This document shows, one piece after another, positions 8,319 through 16,232 of a stretch of DNA of 64,000 nucleotides. The stretch is from Acrocarpospora macrocephala (GTDB lineage: Bacteria > Actinomycetota > Actinomycetes > Streptosporangiales > Streptosporangiaceae), in assembly GCF_009687865.1 (NCBI RefSeq), contig NZ_BLAE01000036.1:1-64000 (forward strand), written 5' to 3'. Made by a program: the position numbers and the translations under genes. Numbering within the stretch: the first letter of the stretch is position 1; every line of letters starts with the position of its first letter. The notes below the pieces were generated by a model that was not told where the DNA came from, did no database searches, and saw only the letters and a program-made list of their open reading frames with translations.

Positions 8319-9068
8319 CTATTCCGGCAACGAGCTGGGTTCGCCGCCACTGGCGACGATGACGGTGCCGTTGATGTAGCTGCTCCCGGCCTCGATGAGG
8401 AACTGGACGACCGAGGCGATTTCCTCGGGTTCTCCGATCCGCTCGCGGAGATTGGCCCGTCCGAGTGCCTCAACGTTGTCGCCGAGCATGGCGGTGGTAC
8501 CCGCGGTGCGGACCGGCCCGGGCGACACCCCGTTGATCCGGACGCCGCGTGCGCCGAATTCCGTGGCCCAGGAACGCGTCAGCAGCTCGATGGCGGCCTT
8601 CGATGCGCCGTACGCGCCACCGATCGGTGCGGGCGACGTCGCCGCGGTCGAGGTGATGTTGACGATCCACCCGTGCCCACGTTCGGCCATGGCGGGCGCC
8701 AACGCGCCGACGAGCAGGAACGGGGCCCGGGTGTTGATCGCGAACTGCTGGTCGAAACTGTCGGCCGTTGTATCCGGCGTGCTGGTGAACGCATAGATTC
8801 CGGCGTTGTTGACCAGGATGTCCACGTCACCCGCCTCTGCGGCGAGTGCCAGGACCTCCTCGGCGTTCGCCAGGTCCGCCGCGGCGAAACGCGCGCTGCC
8901 GCCTCCTGCCGAGATTTCCTTGACGAGCTGGGCACCGCGTTCGGGGTCGCGGCCGTGGGCGATCACATCGATGCCGCCGGCTGCCAGTTGCCGCGCGACG
9001 GCGCGGCCGATACCGGCGGTCGCGCCGGTCACGAGGGCCGTACGGGCGCGTTCGGGGACGGTGGTCAT
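8319..9068 (-). CDS. SDR family oxidoreductase
   Basis: 249-residue classical short-chain dehydrogenase. Cofactor motif TGATAGIG, NNAG, catalytic Ser in NITSTAA, YGASK (Tyr and Lys) and PGPVRT. A basic residue after the first strand (AHGRDPE) suggests NADP. The ATG at 9068 is the natural start for TALVTGATAGIG. It is divergent from the TetR gene at 9157, with a 9-bp palindrome between the two starts, so it is very likely the regulated target. Substrate unknown. The 258 bp downstream to the YigZ start hold nothing I recognise. Confidence 0.92.
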   Translation of the reverse strand: MTTVPERARTALVTGATAGIGRAVARQLAAGGIDVIAHGRDPERGAQLVKEISAGGGSARFAAADLANAEEVLALAAEAGDVDILVNNAGIYAFTSTPDTTADSFDQQFAINTRAPFLLVGALAPAMAERGHGWIVNITSTAATSPAPIGGAYGASKAAIELLTRSWATEFGARGVRINGVSPGPVRTAGTTAMLGDNVEALGRANLRERIGEPEEIASVVQFLIEAGSSYINGTVIVASGGEPSSLPE

Positions 9069-9080
9069 TTTGTCGGCCTC

Positions 9081-9108
9081 ACTTTCTGGGTTGTTCTGTC
9101 CAGAAAGT
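9081..9108. promoter_or_regulatory. palindromic operator between SDR and TetR genes
   Basis: ACTTTCTGG (9081-9089), 10-nt spacer, CCAGAAAGT (9100-9108): a perfect 9-bp inverted repeat, 28 bp overall. It sits 13 bp upstream of the SDR start and about 36 bp before the TetR -10 box, the usual place for a TetR operator acting on both genes. Confidence 0.7.
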
Positions 9109-9144
9109 AGGGGCAAATTCTGGATTGCGCAACCCACTATCCGG

Positions 9145-9150
9145 TAACCT
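9145..9150 (+). promoter_or_regulatory. -10-like box for leaderless TetR mRNA
   Basis: TAACCT 6 nt before the GTG at 9157, inside TCCGGTAACCTCG, the same 13-mer found before the GntR gene at 15489. Confidence 0.45.
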
Positions 9151-9156
9151 CGAGAC

Positions 9157-9837
9157 GTGGCCGAAGCACCGAAACCTCGTCGTCTGACCCCGAAAGGCCA
9201 GGCAACGAGGAACCGCATCATCGAAGCGGCGACCGCGCTCATCGCCCAGCACGGCGTGGCCGGCACCGGTATCGAGGACGTACGCGCGGCCGCCGAGGTC
9301 AGCGGCTCGCAGCTCTATCACTACTTCGACAGCAAGCAGGCCCTCATCAGGGCGGTCATCACCCGGCAGGCGGACTCGGTCCTCCAGCCCGGCCAGCCGC
9401 GGATCGCGGCCCTGGACAGCTTCGAAGCCCTGCGCGCCTGGGCCGACGCGGCGATCGAACGGCAGCGGGAGAACGGCTGCCGCGGCGAGTGCGATCTCGG
9501 TTCATTGGCCGGCGAGCTGAGCACCACAGACGAGGAGTCCCGGACCGACCTCGCGAACGGCTTCCTGCGCTGGAAGGACTTGATCCTCAACGGGCTGCAG
9601 GCCATGCGCGATCGCGAGGAACTTCGAGCCGACGCAGACCTCGACGAACTGGCCTTCGCGCTGCTGTCCGCGTTGCAGGGCGGCACTCTGCTGTCCCAGA
9701 CCATGCGCAACGTGCAGCCCCTCGAGGCATCGATGAACGCCACACTGGCCTACATCCGCTCGTTCGAGGGGATCACGGGCGATGCAGCACCACGTACCCC
9801 TCCTGGTCGAAGATCACCTGGTAGCCGTCGCGTTTGA
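9157..9837 (+). CDS. TetR family transcriptional regulator
   Basis: 226 residues. N-terminal HTH with RNRIIEAATALIAQHGVAG and the recognition helix region VSGSQLYHYFDSKQALI, then a TetR_C-like ligand domain ending near IRSFEGI. The final 20 or so residues are Arg/Pro-rich and are read antisense through the end of the DUF2079 gene (65-bp overlap), which suggests that the original stop was lost. Divergent from the SDR gene and probably its repressor through the palindrome at 9081. The GTG start has no ribosome binding site, consistent with leaderless translation. Confidence 0.9.
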   Translation: MAEAPKPRRLTPKGQATRNRIIEAATALIAQHGVAGTGIEDVRAAAEVSGSQLYHYFDSKQALIRAVITRQADSVLQPGQPRIAALDSFEALRAWADAAIERQRENGCRGECDLGSLAGELSTTDEESRTDLANGFLRWKDLILNGLQAMRDREELRADADLDELAFALLSALQGGTLLSQTMRNVQPLEASMNATLAYIRSFEGITGDAAPRTPPGRRSPGSRRV

Positions 9838-11227
9838 GTTCCTCCACCCGTTCGCGCTGCCGGTCGGGTGACCCCCATGGGTAGGAGACCCGGGCCACGT
9901 CGGCGACGATCCACGGCGCGACGGCGGGCCGGTCCTCCCACAGCAGGACGGTGGCACGGCCGGACAGGTGCGGCCCGACGTGGTTGATCGCTTCCACCAC
10001 GGCCCCGTCGGGTATGGCGCGCACCGCCGCCTCGGCGGCCACCACGTCGGGCTGGGACTCGTAGAACTCGGGGCGGATGAGCTGGTCGAACGGGAACCTC
10101 GGCGCCAGTGTCAGCGCCACCGCGCAGGCCGCGGCCGCCCAGGTGAGTCCGAGGCCGCCGCGCCCGGTCCAGCGCATGAGCCGCGCCGTGCCGTCCACCC
10201 CGGCGCAGATCACCACAGCCACGATGAACGCGCTGTGATGGAAGTCGGTGCCCCACCAGATCGACCGGTCCGACAGCATGCGTTCCAGGTACGGCGGCAC
10301 CGCCAGCAGGATGATCGGCGAGCACAGGCAGGTCAGCAGCGCGGGCCAGAGCAGGAACATCAGCGTGTCGAGCTTCACCATGGGACTGACGAGCGTGTGC
10401 AGCACGCCGAGCGGATCAGTGATCATCTTCCCGGCCAGCGCCGGAATGTCGGTCCCGAGGTGGTCGTACGCCCAGTACATGCGCGGATCTCCGCCGACGG
10501 CGGGGATGAGCACGCCGCGGACGAGCCAGGTGTAGAAGATCCCCACCCCGATGTACATGAACCCGTCGAAACGCCGCCCCTTTGTCAGGGCGAACACCCC
10601 GAAACCCAGCACCATCAGGCCCATGTCCTCTTTGACCAGGATCAGCCCGGCGGCGGCCAGCGCGGCGTGGCCGTGCCGTTCGGCGTGGAACCGCTCGACC
10701 ATCAGCGAGATCAGCACCGGCGCGAACGCCACCTCGTGGAAGTCGAAGTTCACCGCCCGCGCGACCGGCCAGGACAGCGCGTAGGCGATGGCCACGAGGT
10801 AGGCGGGAGCCGGGCCGAGCACCCGCCGGGTGTACCGCCAGATCGGCACGATCGCCAGCGCGAACAGCGCGGCCTGCGCGACGATCAGCGTCTCCGGGCC
10901 GTCGTGCACCCAGTAGAGCGGCGCGAGCAGCGCCAGGATCGGCGAGAAGTGCTCGCCGAGCTGGTTGAAGTCCATCCCCTCGCCGAGATTCATCCCGCGG
11001 AGCGGACTGGTCGGCGCGCCGAACCCGGCCATCCCCCGGACCGCCTGGTCGAAGAGCGTGAGATCGAGACTCGTCGTCCGGAACAGGTTGTGCCGCACCA
11101 GCGCGAGCAGGGTGTAGATCCCCATCGCCGCGATCGTGATCGCCGCGACGCCCACGACATGCCGGGACCGATCGCCGCCGTCCCGTACGGCCAGCCGGGG
11201 AAGCGCGGCCAGGCGAATGGCCATCAC
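9773..11227 (-). CDS. DUF2079 membrane protein
   Basis: 484 residues with about nine or ten transmembrane helices and a large extracytoplasmic C-terminal part after residue 375. The DUF2079 motif is visible as DLTLFDQAVRG and NQLGEHFSPILALLAPLYW, which resembles GT-C lipid-linked glycosyltransferases. Last gene of a four-gene unit after UbiA, DprE1 and DprE2. Its start overlaps the end of dprE2 by 4 bp. An attractive inference is that it uses the lipid-linked pentose those enzymes make, but this family has no settled function. The start may be either of two adjacent Met codons. Confidence 0.88.
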   Translation of the reverse strand: MMAIRLAALPRLAVRDGGDRSRHVVGVAAITIAAMGIYTLLALVRHNLFRTTSLDLTLFDQAVRGMAGFGAPTSPLRGMNLGEGMDFNQLGEHFSPILALLAPLYWVHDGPETLIVAQAALFALAIVPIWRYTRRVLGPAPAYLVAIAYALSWPVARAVNFDFHEVAFAPVLISLMVERFHAERHGHAALAAAGLILVKEDMGLMVLGFGVFALTKGRRFDGFMYIGVGIFYTWLVRGVLIPAVGGDPRMYWAYDHLGTDIPALAGKMITDPLGVLHTLVSPMVKLDTLMFLLWPALLTCLCSPIILLAVPPYLERMLSDRSIWWGTDFHHSAFIVAVVICAGVDGTARLMRWTGRGGLGLTWAAAACAVALTLAPRFPFDQLIRPEFYESQPDVVAAEAAVRAIPDGAVVEAINHVGPHLSGRATVLLWEDRPAVAPWIVADVARVSYPWGSPDRQRERVEELKRDGYQVIFDQEGYVVLHRP

Positions 11228-11970
11228 CCGGGCAGCCTGCGGAAGATCGCTCGCGGCACGTGCCGGAGCACCGCCATGACCTGGCGCAGCACCCCGGGAA
11301 CCCAGATCGTCCCGGCCCTGGACCGCAACCCGGCGTGGATCGCGACGGCGACCGCGTCCGGTGTGGTCGCGAAGGGCGCGGGCGGCAGGCCTTCCGTCAT
11401 TTTCGTGTGGACGAATCCGGGGCGTACCACCAGGACCCGCACCCCGGAACCGTGCAGCACGTCGGCCAGTCCCTGGGCGAACGCGTCCAGACCGGCCTTC
11501 GCCGAGGCGTACACGAAGTTGGCCCGGCGCGGCCGTTCCGCGGCGACGGAGGAGAGCACGACGAGCGCGCCGTGCCCCTGCTCGCGCAGCGCGTTCGCGC
11601 AGACCAGCGCGGCCGACATGGCCCCCACGTAGGTGACGGCGGCGATCTCGGCGGCTTTCACCGGATCGAGCGCGTTCGTGCCGAGCACCCCGCAGGCCAC
11701 GAGCACCACGTCGATGTCGCCGCCGGCGAACACCTCGCCGAACGCCTTCTCATGATCGCTGACCGCCGTCGCCTCGAACGCCACCGTCTCCACGGCCGCG
11801 CCCGCCGTGCGCAGTTCGTCGGCCGCCCTGGTCAGCGCCCCGGACGGGCGGGCGGCGAGCACCACGCGGCGGACCCGCCTGCGGACCAGCAGCCGGGCCG
11901 TGGCCAGCGCGATGTCCGACGTCCCGCCGACGACCAGCAGCGACTGCGGATCGCGGAAAGCGTTGTTCAC
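11224..11970 (-). CDS. dprE2: decaprenylphosphoryl-2-keto-ribose reductase
   Basis: 248-residue SDR. Cofactor loop VVGGTSDIALA, SSVAAERPRRANFVYASAKAGLDAFAQG with Ser, Tyr and Lys, and the C-terminal VLRHVPRAIFRRLPG. These segments match mycobacterial DprE2 (Rv3791) closely, including the RRANFVYxSxKAGLD block and the terminal RHxPRxIFRxLP. It reduces decaprenylphosphoryl-2-keto-erythro-pentofuranose to the arabinose form with NADH. Overlaps dprE1 by 4 bp and the DUF2079 gene by 4 bp, so the unit is translationally coupled. Confidence 0.9.
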   Translation of the reverse strand: MNNAFRDPQSLLVVGGTSDIALATARLLVRRRVRRVVLAARPSGALTRAADELRTAGAAVETVAFEATAVSDHEKAFGEVFAGGDIDVVLVACGVLGTNALDPVKAAEIAAVTYVGAMSAALVCANALREQGHGALVVLSSVAAERPRRANFVYASAKAGLDAFAQGLADVLHGSGVRVLVVRPGFVHTKMTEGLPPAPFATTPDAVAVAIHAGLRSRAGTIWVPGVLRQVMAVLRHVPRAIFRRLPG

Positions 11971-13250
11971 AGTCGGAGCCTCCTGGCCAGGTCGGACTGG
12001 AACACCCCGGCGGGATCCAGCAGAGCGCGGACCTCACGGAACCGGGCCAGACCCGGATACATCGCGGGCAACGACTCGGGCGCGAGCCGGGCGTCCTTGG
12101 CCAGGTAGACCCGCCCGCCCGCGCCGATCACGGCCTGGTCGCAGGCGTCCAGCAACTCGGGCAGCCCGGGCGCGGCGGCCGGGAAGTCGAGCGCCAGCGT
12201 CCAGCCCTCGATCGGGAACGACAACAGCCCCTCCCCCGCGGGTCCGAGCCGTTTGAGCACCGCCAGAAAGGACGGCACCCCGGATCGGGCGATCCGCCGG
12301 ACCACACTTTTCAGGCCTTCCCCGTATGGCACCGCGAACTGGTACTGCACGAACCCGTCCGGCCCGTAGATCCGATTCCAGTCGCGAATCCGGTCCAGCG
12401 GGTGGAAGTACGCACCGAGCGGCATCGACCGCACGCTCACCCGGGGCGCTTTGCCGTACCAGAGGTGGTTGAACAGCGCGGCCGTGTGCCGGTTCAGCAA
12501 CCCGCCGGGCATGTGCCGCGGCACGCTCAGCAGCGGCCCCTTGAGCGCCGCCGTCACCGGGCCCTCGGTGTGGGCGGCCTGGTCGACGATGCCGCGCCCG
12601 CGCTCGGACAGGCAGTCGAGCCAGGCCACCGCGTACCGGGCGGTGCTGCCGGACAGGCAGGCCAGGACGTCGTCCAGGTCGCGGCAGCGGCGGGTCTCGA
12701 CCAGCAGCGTCGGCGAGCCGATCGGGATCGGACGCAGGACCGCGCGGGTCACCACCCCGGTCAGGCCCATCCCGCCGGTGGTGGCGTGGAAGGCCGCCTC
12801 GCCCGGCCGTAGCGTCCTGACCATGCCCTCGGCGGTGAGCAGGTCGAGTTCCTCGACGTGCGCCGCGAACGAGCCGTCGGCGGGATGGTTCTTGCCGTGC
12901 ACGTCGGCCGCCACCGCGCCGCCGACCGTGACATGCCGGGTGCCGGGTACGACCGGGAGGAACCGCCCGCGCGGCGCCAGCGCGCGGATCAGCTCGCCCA
13001 GACTGGCGCCCCCCTCGGCGACGAGCCGGTCACCGGTCAGGTCGAACGTCCGCAACCGGGTCAGGTCGACCACGACCCCGCCGCCGTTCTGCGCCGGATC
13101 GCCGTAACTGCGGCCGAGCCCGCGGGCGATCACGCCACGCCTGCCCGCTGTCTGTACGGCTGCCGCGAGCTCGTCCACCGAACCCGGCCGGAGCACCCGG
13201 GCCCGCGAGGGGGACGTCCGCCCCCAGCCGGCGAGCAGCGCGTCAGCCAT
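11967..13250 (-). CDS. dprE1: decaprenylphosphoryl-ribose oxidase
   Basis: 427-residue FAD enzyme of the VAO family that oxidises the ribose C2 of decaprenylphosphoryl-ribose. FAD-binding GRSYGDPAQNGGG is at 47-58, DVHGKNHPADGSF at 117-128, and the C-terminal GGRVYLAKDAR contains the conserved Lys385 (Lys418 in M. tuberculosis). The position matching the benzothiazinone-reactive Cys387 is Ala353 (WTLALDFP here). ATG at 13250 chosen because it overlaps the UbiA stop by 8 bp and begins the family alignment. Peripheral membrane or cell-envelope enzyme. Confidence 0.9.
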   Translation of the reverse strand: MADALLAGWGRTSPSRARVLRPGSVDELAAAVQTAGRRGVIARGLGRSYGDPAQNGGGVVVDLTRLRTFDLTGDRLVAEGGASLGELIRALAPRGRFLPVVPGTRHVTVGGAVAADVHGKNHPADGSFAAHVEELDLLTAEGMVRTLRPGEAAFHATTGGMGLTGVVTRAVLRPIPIGSPTLLVETRRCRDLDDVLACLSGSTARYAVAWLDCLSERGRGIVDQAAHTEGPVTAALKGPLLSVPRHMPGGLLNRHTAALFNHLWYGKAPRVSVRSMPLGAYFHPLDRIRDWNRIYGPDGFVQYQFAVPYGEGLKSVVRRIARSGVPSFLAVLKRLGPAGEGLLSFPIEGWTLALDFPAAAPGLPELLDACDQAVIGAGGRVYLAKDARLAPESLPAMYPGLARFREVRALLDPAGVFQSDLARRLRL

Positions 13251-14112
13251 TCGCGCCCACGAACAGCGCCACCCACGCGACGCCGAGCCCCAGCAGCCAG
13301 CGATCCCCGAACACCACGCTCTCCGGCGCGCCGGCGGCGGCCCGGTCGATGTGCCAGGCATACCGCAGGAAGGCCAGGCCGAACGGGATGATCGTGAGAC
13401 TGTGCGCGGGGAACGCCCACAGGCAGTAAACGGTCATCGCGACCGTCCCCGCCGACTGCCAGACGAAGCGCAGGTAGCTCACCGAATACTGGTCGAGCGA
13501 CGGCCGGACGGCCAGCCCGTCCGCGCCCAGCCGGGCCAGCTCGGAGAACCGCTTGCCGGCCACCGCGAACAGCGCCGCCGCGCCGAGCACGATCAGGAAC
13601 CACCGGGTCAGCGGCACCGCCGCCATCACGCCGCCGTACGCGGCCCTGAGCAGGAAACCGGATGACACCACCGCCATGTCGACGATGAGCACATGCTTCA
13701 GCCACCGGCAGTAACACGCGTTGACCAGCAGATATCCGGCCAGCACCGCGGCCGCCGCCGGCCGCCAGGCCAGCGTGAGCGCCAGCGCGGTCACCGCGAG
13801 CACCGCCGCGCCGCCCAGCGCCACGCGCTCCGGCACGATTCCAGCGGCGACCGGCCGCAGGCGTTTCTCTGGGTGGCCCCGGTCCTCGCCGGCGTCAAGC
13901 ACGTCGTTGAGGAAGTACACGGCGGACGCGGCGCAGCAGAACGCCACGAAAGCCACCCCCGTGCCGGCCAGCGTGCCGCCGTCGTACCGCTCGGCGGCCA
14001 GCGGCGCGGCGGCGACCAGCACATTCTTCACCCACTGGCGGGGCCGCGCGGTCCGGACCAGACCGCCGAGCCTGGTGGACGGGGCCACGGGGGCGGTGCT
14101 GGTGATGCTCAC
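13243..14112 (-). CDS. UbiA-family decaprenyl-phosphate phosphoribosyltransferase-like protein
   Basis: 289-residue integral membrane prenyltransferase with about nine helices. The first aspartate motif is N69-D70-x-x-D73-x-x-x-D77 followed by HPEKRLRPVAAG, which matches Rv3806c-type DPPR synthases rather than menaquinone or haem prenyltransferases. It would transfer phosphoribose to a polyprenyl phosphate, giving the substrate chain for DprE1 and DprE2. First gene of the operon; the 286 bp upstream to the ArsR gene contain only promoter sequence. No separate phosphatase is visible. Confidence 0.88.
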   Translation of the reverse strand: MSITSTAPVAPSTRLGGLVRTARPRQWVKNVLVAAAPLAAERYDGGTLAGTGVAFVAFCCAASAVYFLNDVLDAGEDRGHPEKRLRPVAAGIVPERVALGGAAVLAVTALALTLAWRPAAAAVLAGYLLVNACYCRWLKHVLIVDMAVVSSGFLLRAAYGGVMAAVPLTRWFLIVLGAAALFAVAGKRFSELARLGADGLAVRPSLDQYSVSYLRFVWQSAGTVAMTVYCLWAFPAHSLTIIPFGLAFLRYAWHIDRAAAGAPESVVFGDRWLLGLGVAWVALFVGANG

Positions 14113-14398
14113 AGGCGGTCCCCCTGCGGTCGCTGATCCCTAGCCGCAGCGGACACTATCCACTGATCCACTACCAGGGGGAGAACGGCGGGTGAAGGCT
14201 GGACCGACCGACTGTGACCCATCGGAGGCGGCACGTCCAACGTCCTGCCAGCGCATTGCCGGCGGGTGAGCGCACAGTGAAGAAGTAAGCGAGGTGCCGC
14301 CCTGGACGCGGAATGCACCGATCCCAAAGATCACCACCTTTACAAAGTATGTCCTATATCCGTTTGCCGGTATATTCCCTTCTCGGTATATTCAAGGA

Positions 14399-14707
14399 GT
14401 GCTGTTCGATGTGCTCGCCGAGCCGACCCGGCGGCGGATCCTGGACCTGCTCCTGGAGCGCCCGCATCCGGTCGGCGAACTGACCGCCCGGCTCGGTCTC
14501 ACCCAGCCGGGCACCTCCAAGCACCTGCGTGTGCTCCGCGAGGCCGGCCTCGTCCAGGTCCGGATCGACGCGCAACGCCGCTGGTACGAGCTGTGCCCGG
14601 CCCCGCTGGCCGAGATCGACACCTGGCTCACGCCGTACCGGCGGCTCTGGGCCACCAGCCTCGACGCCCTGGAACTCCACCTCGAGACGATGGGGAACGA
14701 TCAATGA
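14399..14707 (+). CDS. ArsR family transcriptional regulator
   Basis: About 102 residues. Winged HTH begins at FDVLAEPTRRRILDLLLER and includes GELTARLGLTQPGTSKHLRVLREAGLV. No cysteine metal site is seen in the recognition helix, so this is the non-metal ArsR subgroup that pairs with SRPBCC proteins. AAGGAG overlaps the GTG at 14399, so the GTG at 14411 is an alternative start. Two TATATTC-type boxes at 14371 and 14387 mark an AT-rich promoter region. ATGA overlap with the next gene. Probably represses its own operon. Confidence 0.88.
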   Translation: MLFDVLAEPTRRRILDLLLERPHPVGELTARLGLTQPGTSKHLRVLREAGLVQVRIDAQRRWYELCPAPLAEIDTWLTPYRRLWATSLDALELHLETMGNDQ

Positions 14708-15435
14708 ACGAGACCCTGCACACCGTCGACGGCCGCACCGTGCTGCGGATGGAGCGGCTGCTCGCCCACCCCGTCGAGAAGGTCTGGCGGGCGATCACCG
14801 ACCCCGCCCACCTCAGCCAGTGGTATCCGTTCCCCGCCGCCGAACTCGACCTGCGCCCCGGCGGGACGATCATCTTCGACGACGGCGCGGGCACCGTGCT
14901 GAAGGCCGTGATCACCGAACTCGACCCGCCGCGCGTCTTCGCGTTCAGCGAGCACGCCCCCGTCTCGGTCCCCCGCGAGAGCGAGGACCTGGTCCGCTTC
15001 GAGCTCCGCCCCGAGGCCGCCGGCTGCCTGCTGATCTTCACCCACACCTTCGACGACAGGTATGCGGCGGCCAGCTACGCCTCCGGCTGGCAGACCTGCC
15101 TGGTCGCCATGGAATTCCTCCTCGAAGGCCGCCCCTTCACCCCGCCGGAGGGCAACTTCCCCGAACTCCACGAGGAGTACGTCACCCGGTTCCACCTCGA
15201 CGAGGGCACCCGCGTCCCCGGCGGGGTGCGCTTCGAGCGCCAGCTCACCGTCCCGATCACCCAGGCCCAGGCGGCCCTGGAGAAGGCGGACTGGCCCCCG
15301 GCCGACTGCCACCTGTCCGACGGAACCGGCCACGGCGCCCGCCTGGTCGTCACCGCGCCCGACTCCGGCGACCCCGAGCGGGCCCTGATCGAATGGCGGG
15401 AACGAATCAACCGCTTCGCCCGCGAGCGCGCCTAA
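14704..15435 (+). CDS. SRPBCC (AHSA1-like) domain protein
   Basis: 243 residues. The AHSA1/START-like domain covers about 10-150, with RLLAHPVEKVWRAITDPAHLSQWYPF as its start and LRPGGTIIF after it. The second part (after residue 150) is a less conserved extension. Members bind hydrophobic ligands. The ArsR-SRPBCC two-gene operon is common in actinomycetes; the regulator may sense the same ligand, but this is an inference. Start overlaps the ArsR stop by 4 bp. Confidence 0.88.
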   Translation: MNETLHTVDGRTVLRMERLLAHPVEKVWRAITDPAHLSQWYPFPAAELDLRPGGTIIFDDGAGTVLKAVITELDPPRVFAFSEHAPVSVPRESEDLVRFELRPEAAGCLLIFTHTFDDRYAAASYASGWQTCLVAMEFLLEGRPFTPPEGNFPELHEEYVTRFHLDEGTRVPGGVRFERQLTVPITQAQAALEKADWPPADCHLSDGTGHGARLVVTAPDSGDPERALIEWRERINRFARERA

Positions 15436-15457
15436 CCAGGCCACGGGGTAAATTGTC

Positions 15458-15482
15458 TTGACATTCTGACCTCCGGTAACCT
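15458..15482 (+). promoter_or_regulatory. promoter of leaderless GntR gene
   Basis: TTGACA at 15458-15463 and TAACCT at 15477-15482, 6 nt before the GTG at 15489. The 13-nt spacing is short for a housekeeping promoter, so the TTGACA match may be accidental; the -10 context TCCGGTAACCTCG is shared with the TetR promoter at 9139. Confidence 0.4.
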
Positions 15483-15488
15483 CGGACA

Positions 15489-16232
15489 GTGACATCGACT
15501 CGGTTGGAATTCGACCTGGACCGGTCGAGCCCCGTGCCCCTCTACTTCCAGGTGGCCGAGCAGATCTCGGAAGCCATCAGAACCGGCGAGCTGACGCCGG
15601 GCTCCCGGCTGGACAACGAGATCCTGCTGGCCGACCGGCTCGGGCTTTCCCGCCCCACGATCCGGCAGGCGATCCAGTATCTGGTCGACAAGGGACTGCT
15701 GGTCCGCAAGCGCGGCGTCGGCACCCAGGTCGTGCACGGCCAGGTCAAACGTTCGGTGGAGCTCACCAGCCTCTACGATGACCTGCGCCGCGCGGGCCAG
15801 GATCCCGCCACCCGGGTGCTGTCCATCGGCACGGCGGCTGCGGACGAGACGGTGGCCGGGGTGCTCGCCGTACCCATCGGAACCGAGGTTCTGCACCTGG
15901 AGCGGCTGCGTTTCGCCGCCGGGGAGCCGCTCGCGCTGCTGCGCAACTGGCTGCCGCTCGGCCTGGCCCCGCTGACCGCCGACGCGCTGACCGAGCGCGG
16001 CCTCTACGAGCTGCTGCGCTCCGCCGGGGTGCGCATGCGGGTGGCCAACCAGCGCATCGGCGCCCGCGCCGCCTCCCCCGCCGAGGCCCGCCTGCTCGGG
16101 GAACGCCGCGGCGCCCCCCTGCTCACCATGGTCAGGACCACCTACGACGACCAGGGCCGCGCGGTCGAGCACGGCTCGCACGCCTACCGGGCCTCGCACT
16201 ACTCCCTTGAGGTCACGCTGATTGAGCGCTGA
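15489..16232 (+). CDS. GntR/HutC family transcriptional regulator
   Basis: 247 residues. N-terminal winged HTH (VPLYFQVAEQISEAIRTGEL, then SRPTIRQAIQYLVDKGLLV) and a C-terminal UTRA ligand-binding domain (about 95-240). The UTRA fold indicates a small-molecule effector, typically a sugar phosphate or amino acid derivative. No obvious target lies beside it: the upstream SRPBCC gene has a separate promoter pattern and the downstream DedA gene is convergent, overlapping its last 20 bp. Confidence 0.9.
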   Translation: MTSTRLEFDLDRSSPVPLYFQVAEQISEAIRTGELTPGSRLDNEILLADRLGLSRPTIRQAIQYLVDKGLLVRKRGVGTQVVHGQVKRSVELTSLYDDLRRAGQDPATRVLSIGTAAADETVAGVLAVPIGTEVLHLERLRFAAGEPLALLRNWLPLGLAPLTADALTERGLYELLRSAGVRMRVANQRIGARAASPAEARLLGERRGAPLLTMVRTTYDDQGRAVEHGSHAYRASHYSLEVTLIER

